Source: Morganella psychrotolerans
Lineage (GTDB): Bacteria; Pseudomonadota; Gammaproteobacteria; Enterobacterales; Enterobacteriaceae
Assembly (NCBI RefSeq): GCF_001676055.1
Contig: NZ_LZEX01000045.1
Location: 124,001-188,000 of the forward strand
DNA length: 64,000 nt
Direction of reading: 5' to 3'
The notes under the pieces are model-generated. The model was not told the origin of the DNA and searched no databases. It saw only the letters and a program-made list of their open reading frames with translations. Numbering within the stretch: position 1 is the first letter of the stretch; each line of letters begins with the position of its first letter. A program made the translations under genes and the position numbers. Below, piece after piece: positions 58,587-64,000 of the stretch.

Positions 58587-59801
58587 TTAATTTTTTTGTT
58601 GGCTGTGGGATTTTATGCACCACCACGAATAAAACAGATTAAACAGTACAACGGCAGCGGTGAAATAAAATACAGAAGAGAAGCCAAACTGCGCCGCAAC
58701 CCAGGCGCCCATTAACGGACCCGTAACATTTCCCACATCTCTGAGTGCCTGGTTATAGCTGAAAATACGACCGGCAACCTGGTGAGTGATATGATAAATG
58801 ATCAGTGTCTGTACCGCCGGTAACATGGCTGAGTTTACAGCACCCAGCAGAAAACGCAGTGCGCCGAGTTGCCAGTAATGTGTTACCCAGGCCATGGGAA
58901 GGATGACAAACACAGAAAGACCAAGCATCGCCAGCAGCACTTTTTCCGGTCCTATCCGGTCACTGAGTTTACCGAGTCGCGGTGCGGTGATCAGTGCGGC
59001 AAGTCCCGGAACAGAGGCGATTAATCCGCTGATAAATGCCAGATTTTCCTGCTGTGCGCCCAGTTCGCGGATATACAGTGTGATCACCGGATTGATAGAG
59101 CCGGCGGCAATCTGAATACACATGGTGGTGAAGAACAGGCAAATAATCAGACGGGGATTTTTAATCGTGGCAAAGACCTGTTTTGTGTTCAGTGCATCTT
59201 TGCGCGATACCGGGGTAAAATTCTCTCTGACGTAAAACAAGGTGACAAAAAAGCAGATAATCAGCACGGCAGAGGTAATAAAAAAGACCGGACGCAACCC
59301 TGTCTGGTCAGCCAGAAATCCGCCGATCAACGGGCCTATCAGCGCCCCGCTGACCGCCCCGGTGGATAAGGTTCCCAGCGCCCAGCCGCTGCGTTTTACC
59401 GGCACCTGAGTGGCGATCAGCGCATTCGCATTCGGTATAAAGCCGCCTAGAAGCCCGAGCAGCGCACGCAGGAATAATAACTGCCAGATATTCTGTGCAA
59501 AGCCTATCAGCAGCATGACAATACCCATGCCGAGCGCGGATCGCAGCAGCATCAGTTTACGCCCTTTACGATCAGATAATTTCCCCCAGAAAGGGGCGGC
59601 AATTGCAGAGAAAAGAAAAGTAATGCTGAATACCGCCCCGGTCCATAAACTCAGCTCACGATGGTCTGTAATACCCATCTGCTCCACATACAGCGGCAGA
59701 AAAGGCATAATCAGACTAAATGCGGCGCCGGTTAAGAAACAACCAAACCAGACGACATAGAGGTTTTGTTTCCAGTTACGGTTGGGGGCTTTGTTGAGCA
59801 T
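58587..59801 (-). CDS. mdtG: MFS multidrug efflux MdtG
   Basis: 404 residues, about 12 helices; the MFS motif [18 protein letters not shown] and the [14 protein letters not shown] (motif C) are present, with MdtG-specific [20 protein letters not shown]. coli MdtG confers fosfomycin and deoxycholate resistance. It lies near lpxL, the conserved E. coli neighbourhood. Its leader directly contains an ERIC-like element 20 bases before the start. Confidence 0.92.
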   Translation of the reverse strand: MLNKAPNRNWKQNLYVVWFGCFLTGAAFSLIMPFLPLYVEQMGITDHRELSLWTGAVFSITFLFSAIAAPFWGKLSDRKGRKLMLLRSALGMGIVMLLIGFAQNIWQLLFLRALLGLLGGFIPNANALIATQVPVKRSGWALGTLSTGAVSGALIGPLIGGFLADQTGLRPVFFITSAVLIICFFVTLFYVRENFTPVSRKDALNTKQVFATIKNPRLIICLFFTTMCIQIAAGSINPVITLYIRELGAQQENLAFISGLIASVPGLAALITAPRLGKLSDRIGPEKVLLAMLGLSVFVILPMAWVTHYWQLGALRFLLGAVNSAMLPAVQTLIIYHITHQVAGRIFSYNQALRDVGNVTGPLMGAWVAAQFGFSSVFYFTAAVVLFNLFYSWWCIKSHSQQKN

Positions 59802-59820
59802 CGTTCTCCTTTACTCTTCA

Positions 59821-60004
59821 TTTACTCTTCATCCTTCAGATTGCAGGGGTGTCAGCTGCGCTCAGTCAGTCGGGTCACTTTACTCTTCATCCTTCAGATT
59901 GCAGGGGTGTTGGCCGCGCTCAGCCCGGCGGGTCACATACTGATGTATGCTCCCCGCCGGTCTTCACTTGCCGCCTACCTGCAATCCGAATGATTTTGAG
60001 TAAA
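59821..60004. repeat. ERIC-like repeat, GAGTAAA subtype, with duplicated left end
   Basis: Left ends TTTACTCTTCATCCTTCAG occur at 59821 and 59879 (58-base period). The central GGTCACATACTGATGTATGCTCC and right arm TTGCCGCCTACCTGCA lead to the right end CCGAATGATTTTGAGTAAA (60004), which is the inverted repeat of the left end. This defines a subtype whose termini are TTTACTC/GAGTAAA rather than TATACCC/GGGTATA. Confidence 0.8.
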
Positions 60005-60027
60005 TTTTTATTTGGATAAACCCTTAA

Positions 60028-60075
60028 AAGCTATCATCCTTCGGGTTGCAGGGATGTTGGCTGCGCTCAGCTGTA
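60028..60075. repeat. ERIC-like fragment
   Basis: The piece AGCTATCATCCTTCGGGTTG then CAGGGATGTTGGCTGCGCTC repeats the left arm and first core of the family, then breaks off at the lpxL terminator. It is truncated. Confidence 0.6.
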
Positions 60076-60086
60076 TGCTCAAAAAC

Positions 60087-60119
60087 AAACACGGCTGTTT
60101 CAGGGAAGCAGCCGTGTTT
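60087..60119 (-). terminator. Rho-independent terminator of lpxL
   Basis: AAACACGGCTG (60087-60097) and CAGCCGTGTTT (60109-60119) form an 11-bp perfect stem. On the minus strand it is followed by GTTTTTG. It lies 4 bases past the lpxL stop. Confidence 0.8.
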
Positions 60120-60122
60120 GGA

Positions 60123-61064
60123 TTAATGTACATTGTCCCGGTTATCGTAAAGGGACGGTTCGCCCTCCGGCCGGGTTTTAAAACGCCGGTGTAACCACAT
60201 ATATTGTTCCGGTGCGCGCAGGATCTCTTGTTCCACAATATGATTTATAAAGGTTGCGGCGGCGACTTCATCATTTTCCGGGAAACCGTCCACAGGAGGC
60301 TGAACCAGTAACTCATAACCTTTACCACCCGGTAACCGGCGGGGGGTGAACGGGACTAATTCCGCACGTCCGGCTTTGACCAGAACGGATGTTCCGGTAA
60401 TTGTGGCGGCTTTTTCAACAGCAAAGAACGGGGCAAAAACGCTCTTATGCGGGCCATAGTCATGATCCGGGGCGTACCAGAGAATATCTCCCTGACGCAG
60501 GGCGCGTACCATTCCTTTGACATCTTTGCGGTCGATCATGGATTTATTTGAGCGCATGCGCCCGATAGTCTGTATCCGGTCTATCACCGGGTTATCATTC
60601 GGACGGTAAACACCTACGCCCGGGCTCATAATGCCAATCATCCGCGCGCCGAGTTCCAGGGTGAGAAAATGAATACCGATGACAATGACGCCTTTGCCTG
60701 AATCCTGCACCTTATTAATATGCTCAAAGCCATCGACCCGGAACCAGCGCTTTATCCGCCAGTCCGGCCAGAACCATGCCATGCCGGTTTCAAACAGCGC
60801 CATGCCGACCGATTCAAAATTAGCAATAACCATGGCTTTGCGTTTTGCCTCAGGCATATCAGGAAAACACAGTTGCAGATTACGATCCGCAATCGCGGTG
60901 CGGCTTTTCAGAAAGCACATCGACAGGCGCCCCAGCCACGTACCCAACCGGTAAATAACCGGATAGGGCAACAAAACCAGAACATACAGTACCCCCAGAC
61001 CAAACCAGGTAAGCCAGTAACGGGGATGTAACAATGCGCGTTTAAACTCAGGTGCTGTAATCAT
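60123..61064 (-). CDS. lpxL: Kdo2-lipid IVA lauroyltransferase LpxL
   Basis: 313 residues, with one N-terminal membrane helix (about 17-38). The HX4(D/E) catalytic motif is HFLTLE with His132. Conserved flanks [20 protein letters not shown] and [19 protein letters not shown] match E. coli LpxL. It adds the laurate secondary acyl chain to the lipid A precursor. Close to mdtG, as in E. coli. Confidence 0.92.
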   Translation of the reverse strand: MITAPEFKRALLHPRYWLTWFGLGVLYVLVLLPYPVIYRLGTWLGRLSMCFLKSRTAIADRNLQLCFPDMPEAKRKAMVIANFESVGMALFETGMAWFWPDWRIKRWFRVDGFEHINKVQDSGKGVIVIGIHFLTLELGARMIGIMSPGVGVYRPNDNPVIDRIQTIGRMRSNKSMIDRKDVKGMVRALRQGDILWYAPDHDYGPHKSVFAPFFAVEKAATITGTSVLVKAGRAELVPFTPRRLPGGKGYELLVQPPVDGFPENDEVAAATFINHIVEQEILRAPEQYMWLHRRFKTRPEGEPSLYDNRDNVH

Positions 61065-61119
61065 CGTCAGAAATCGTTGTCAGAGGCATCAAAAAGATGC
61101 TGGTAAATGATGTTTACTG

Positions 61120-61250
61120 TCATACTTCCCGTCATATTTGCGAATGCTGTTGACTGCGCACAGCCTGCCGGGGTCACATAAGCCCCCGTCGGTCTTCCCT
61201 GGTTGTATCTTCCTTTTTTGCTGCCTGCATTGCGAATTATTCAGGATATA
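61120..61250. repeat. Degenerate ERIC-like repeat
   Basis: The segment keeps the core GCTGTTGACTGCGCACAGCC, then GGGGTCACATAAGC and the right arm GCTGCCTGCATTGCGAATTA, but its ends have drifted. It lies between the lpxL start and the ttrR stop. Confidence 0.55.
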
Positions 61251-61283
61251 ACAATAGCTTATATGCTGTATTTTCCGGTAATA

Positions 61284-61895
61284 TCAATTGTCTGTCACGC
61301 AACTATCACCGGCGTTGATAGTATTCAGTTGTGTCACCAGTTCCGCGAGGCTGCCTGCTGCCATTTTTTCCATCACTTTTGCGCGGTGAACCTCGACTGT
61401 GCGTACCGCGACGTGTGCGACATCAGCTATTTCACGGTTCATCAGCCCCTGAGCCACAAATCCGGCAATCTGGCGCTCTTTCGGAGTCAGGGTCAGAAAG
61501 CGTGCGTGGATTGCTCTGTCAGCCACCGCCTTTTCCGTAACCGCTGCGGCGAGTGTCAGCGCGGCCTGTAACGGCTGTGTGGCTACCGGTTTTTGCAGAA
61601 AATCCACCGCCCCCAGTTTCATTTGCTCTACCGCCATCGGCAGGTCGCCGTGTCCGGTGAGAAAGATAACCGCGAGTGTGCTGTGCTGCTCGCGGAGTAG
61701 CTGGTGAACCCGGCAACCGTCCGGGTCCGGCATCCTCATATCCAGTAATACAATACCGTAAGTATGCAGTGGTGCCTGTGCAATAAATGTCCGGCTGTCA
61801 TTCCAGATACTGACATCATAGCCTAGGCTTTCCAGTAAAAACTGACACGCCTGTGTCACGGCGATATCATCATCAACCAGGTGAATTACGGGCAT
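61284..61895 (-). CDS. ttrR: Tetrathionate response regulator TtrR
   Basis: 203 residues from ATG 61895 (MPVIHLVDDDIAV); the longer frame to 61937 overlaps ttrS more and lacks support. The receiver has DDD and phospho-acceptor Asp (VLLDMRMPDPDG). The LuxR/FixJ-type helix-turn-helix (LTPKERQIAGFVAQGLMN) is at the C-terminus. With TtrS it activates ttrBCA in the presence of tetrathionate. It overlaps ttrS by 10 bases. Confidence 0.92.
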   Translation of the reverse strand: MPVIHLVDDDIAVTQACQFLLESLGYDVSIWNDSRTFIAQAPLHTYGIVLLDMRMPDPDGCRVHQLLREQHSTLAVIFLTGHGDLPMAVEQMKLGAVDFLQKPVATQPLQAALTLAAAVTEKAVADRAIHARFLTLTPKERQIAGFVAQGLMNREIADVAHVAVRTVEVHRAKVMEKMAAGSLAELVTQLNTINAGDSCVTDN

Positions 61896-63634
61896 GATGG
61901 CTCCTCTGTCAATCGGGTAAAGATAAGGGTAACACATAAGCCGGGCTGTTCATCTGCGCCGATATAATTTTCCATATGAATATCTCCGCCCTGACTGCGC
62001 ATCAGCCGCTGGCAGATAACCAACCCCAGACCCAGACCGGCTGAACGGGTTGACCGGAACGGCGAGAAGGGTTGTGCCAGCCGGCTTTCATCCATACCGC
62101 CGCCGTTATCCTGAACCACCAGCAACTGCCCGTTGGGTGTGAGGTGATGTGTGACACGGATGCTGTCCGCACCCGCCTGCAAACTGTTACTCAGCAGGTT
62201 TGACAGTAGCTGGTCGAGCAGCGTGGGCGGCAGATGTAACAGTACATCCGGCGCAACGGTATTGTGTAATACGGCAGACGGATAATGTTCATTTACTCTT
62301 AACAGCGCCCATAACTGATCCAGTGTGTCTGCCACGTATTGTGCAACGGGGGCGCTTTCCGGTGTGACGGGGCTGTTACCTGCCCATTGGCGCAGATTAC
62401 GGATAATATTTGCGCCGCGCTCAGCCTGATTTTCAATTTGCGACATTACAGGAAGTAACGGATGTTCCGGGTCCTGGCGTTGCAGGCGGATTTGCGATCC
62501 CTGTGCATAATGACGGATAGCTGACAGAGGCTGATTCAGTTCATGCGCGAAGCCGGATGCCATTTCGCCCAGTACACTGAGTTGCTGCGCTTTTTCCAGA
62601 TCCTGTGCCTGCTGCTGTAATTGTGAGTGTGCAGTTTCCAGTTGCCGGGTGCGGCGGCGGATCTGAAACGCAATCCAGATATGATTAATACCCAGCAGCA
62701 GAAAGACCAGCGCCACTGTGCCGATAAGCCAGCTGTTTTTTTTGCCCCAACTGATAATGTCCTGCCAGAACCGGCGCTGCTGCGGATGCTGATTAACCTC
62801 TCTGAGCAAATTCTCCACCTGGCGCGTGGAGGATGGCGCACCCCAGCGCATTTCATTTTCTCCGTGGCTGTTGATCAGCACACGGGTGACATCATCCGCC
62901 AGTTCATCCGGTACATCACTGCCTGCGGCAAATGACCAGTTCGGATATAACTCACTGCTGCTCCAGCAGGGAACCGCGCTTTCCCGTTGGAGCAGCGGGC
63001 GGAAATCATCCTGGTGAATAAGACCTTCGCTGTTCATTGATTCAATCAGACACACCGGCACAATCACGCCCTGAACGGCATTGTCGCGCAGCAGATAGAG
63101 CAGGGCATCTGCCGGAAATCCGGAGAATTGCAGATGGTAATCACGCGGCGGATCAAGACCCATATCCCGTAATGCTTTGTAGCCTAATAAATAGCCGCCA
63201 AAAGCATCAGGGGCAATAGCACCGACTTTTTTACCGGTCAGATCAGACGGTGTGTGGTACGGACTGTCTTTGCGCACCAGCAACACACTGCCGACAACAT
63301 TACGGGTGGCGTTGTCAGGCTCAAAGGTTGAACGCAGAGAAACCAGCCAGCGCAGGGGGAAGTTGCTGTCCAACTGGATAAATTGCGCCGGATTGGTGAG
63401 AACGAACTGAACTTCATTATTATGCAGCGCTTCGCGCATCTGACTGAGTGTCAGCGGCAGCAGGGTAAAGTGCTCGCCGGGCAGGGCGCGGTTCAGCTGT
63501 TCGGTCAGCGGCGCCCAGAAATGGCGCGTCGGCGCATCACCCCGCAGTGCCAGCACACCGATTGTCCACTGTGCGGCAAAAGAGAGAGAGGAAAAAAATA
63601 AGAGTCCGGTTAACAGCCCGATGCGTACAGCCAT
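61886..63634 (-). CDS. ttrS: Tetrathionate sensor kinase TtrS
   Basis: 582 residues. Signal peptide or first helix at 1-20, a periplasmic PhnD-like binding domain (about 22-300; VQFVLTNPAQFIQLDSNFP), a membrane helix (about 306-325), then a histidine kinase with H-box GFAHELNQPLSAIRHYAQG, N-box LLSNLLSNSLQAG and G-box GLGLGLVICQRL. It senses tetrathionate in the periplasm. It is divergent from ttrB. Confidence 0.93.
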   Translation of the reverse strand: MAVRIGLLTGLLFFSSLSFAAQWTIGVLALRGDAPTRHFWAPLTEQLNRALPGEHFTLLPLTLSQMREALHNNEVQFVLTNPAQFIQLDSNFPLRWLVSLRSTFEPDNATRNVVGSVLLVRKDSPYHTPSDLTGKKVGAIAPDAFGGYLLGYKALRDMGLDPPRDYHLQFSGFPADALLYLLRDNAVQGVIVPVCLIESMNSEGLIHQDDFRPLLQRESAVPCWSSSELYPNWSFAAGSDVPDELADDVTRVLINSHGENEMRWGAPSSTRQVENLLREVNQHPQQRRFWQDIISWGKKNSWLIGTVALVFLLLGINHIWIAFQIRRRTRQLETAHSQLQQQAQDLEKAQQLSVLGEMASGFAHELNQPLSAIRHYAQGSQIRLQRQDPEHPLLPVMSQIENQAERGANIIRNLRQWAGNSPVTPESAPVAQYVADTLDQLWALLRVNEHYPSAVLHNTVAPDVLLHLPPTLLDQLLSNLLSNSLQAGADSIRVTHHLTPNGQLLVVQDNGGGMDESRLAQPFSPFRSTRSAGLGLGLVICQRLMRSQGGDIHMENYIGADEQPGLCVTLIFTRLTEEPSCP

Positions 63635-63674
63635 CTCACATTGCGTCCTGAGTCGTTATCTTAAGATAAATCTG

Positions 63675-63716
63675 TTGTTTCAGATCAAGGTATCACCGGT
63701 TATGTGGTTAACCACA
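63675..63716 (+). promoter_or_regulatory. Predicted FNR site and 14-bp palindrome in the ttrB promoter
   Basis: TTGTTTCAGATCAA (63675-63688) differs from the FNR consensus TTGATnnnnATCAA at one base. TGTGGTTAACCACA (63703-63716) is a perfect 14-bp palindrome and a candidate TtrR operator. Both lie in the 212-base gap between ttrS and ttrB. In Salmonella ttrBCA needs both FNR and TtrSR, so the pair is expected; the TtrR assignment is inference. Confidence 0.6.
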
Positions 63717-63846
63717 ATAGGGTGTTTCTCCGGCAATTTTTACAATCAACATAATGACATATCCCTTTACTCAGCACACGTTTATTCCTTTTTGGCTGAG
63801 TTTGAATATTAAGCGCAATGAAGTTTGAAAGACACTGGAGAGCAGT

Positions 63847-64000
63847 ATGGATCTTGGCAAACGAAAATTTCTGCAAAATCTGGGAGTCCTGACCGCCGGG
63901 GCTTCACTGGTTCCGATGGCGGAAGCCGGTATGCATTTTTCACCGACCCGTCGTGAAGGTGACCCGTCAAAACGTTACGCAATGCTGATTGATTTACGTC
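63847..64000 (+). CDS. ttrB: Tetrathionate reductase Fe-S subunit TtrB, truncated by window edge
   Basis: Only the first 51 residues are in the window: MDLGKRKFLQNLGVLTAGAS, then LVPMAEA, and later KRYAMLIDLR. The Tat-like KRKFL motif and hydrophobic segment match TtrB, the periplasmic electron-transfer subunit with four [4Fe-4S] clusters of Salmonella tetrathionate reductase. The ferredoxin-type Cys motifs would follow after the edge. A weak ribosome-binding site (GAGAG) precedes ATG 63847. Confidence 0.9.
   Translation, partial: MDLGKRKFLQNLGVLTAGASLVPMAEAGMHFSPTRREGDPSKRYAMLIDLR

Overview
The window reads as a chromosomal segment of a gammaproteobacterium of the order Enterobacterales. 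The gene set and order (glrR-nadE-glnB, hmp/glyA, suhB-trmJ-isc-hsc-fdx-iscX-pepB, yfhM-pbpC-ndk-rlmN-rodZ-ispG-hisS-yfgM-bamB-der, yfeY/yfeX, cysPTWAM, mdtG-lpxL, ttrRS-ttrB) and a GC content near one half by eye fit Morganella or a close Morganellaceae relative better than the AT-rich Proteus or Providencia. This assignment is inference from gene content, not from a search.

Layout. Bases 1-4100 hold the end of qseG, glrR, a glutamine-dependent nadE and glnB. Bases 4100-5240 are an AT-rich accessory patch with one orphan gene and repeat debris. Bases 5245-9371 carry hmp (with an NsrR-like operator), glyA (with a PurR-like operator) and an hcaT-like transporter gene broken by two compensating frameshifts. 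After an orphan helical protein come suhB, trmJ and the complete iron-sulfur operon iscRSUA-hscBA-fdx-iscX behind two abutting IscR-type sites, then pepB, a short sseB, the alpha-2-macroglobulin/PbpC pair, ndk, rlmN, a short pilW-like gene, rodZ, ispG, hisS, yfgM, bamB and der.

From 37.2 kb a protealysin-type protease, hemF, ypeA, a BOF-domain protein, yfeY and yfeX lead into the sulfate/thiosulfate import and cysteine synthesis cluster cysP-T-W-A-M. Its cysA is interrupted by two adjacent homopolymer length changes. Bases 47.5-56.6 kb are more accessory: acetyltransferase, methyltransferase, ydcY- and ykgJ-type small genes, an unusual pair (DUF5675 protein plus exported SH3-like protein), two AraC regulators, mdaB, a LysE exporter, an orphan FecR-like membrane protein and csaA. 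The window closes with a POT peptide transporter, mdtG, lpxL and the tetrathionate respiration locus ttrRS/ttrB, which runs off the end.

Several genes sit together functionally: Fe-S biogenesis serves IspG, RlmN, Fdx and probably TtrB; CysPTWA feeds CysM; BamB, YfgM, YfhM, PbpC, RodZ and LpxL all act in envelope biogenesis. ERIC-like (IRU-like) palindromic repeats are scattered in at least six intergenic regions, and three of them lie directly in the 5' leaders of genes. No tRNA, rRNA, CRISPR array, complete insertion sequence or prophage was seen. The most unusual candidates are the DUF5675/SH3 pair at 50562-51664, the FecR-like protein lacking its sigma partner and anti-sigma domain at 54625, and the orphan gene at 4436.
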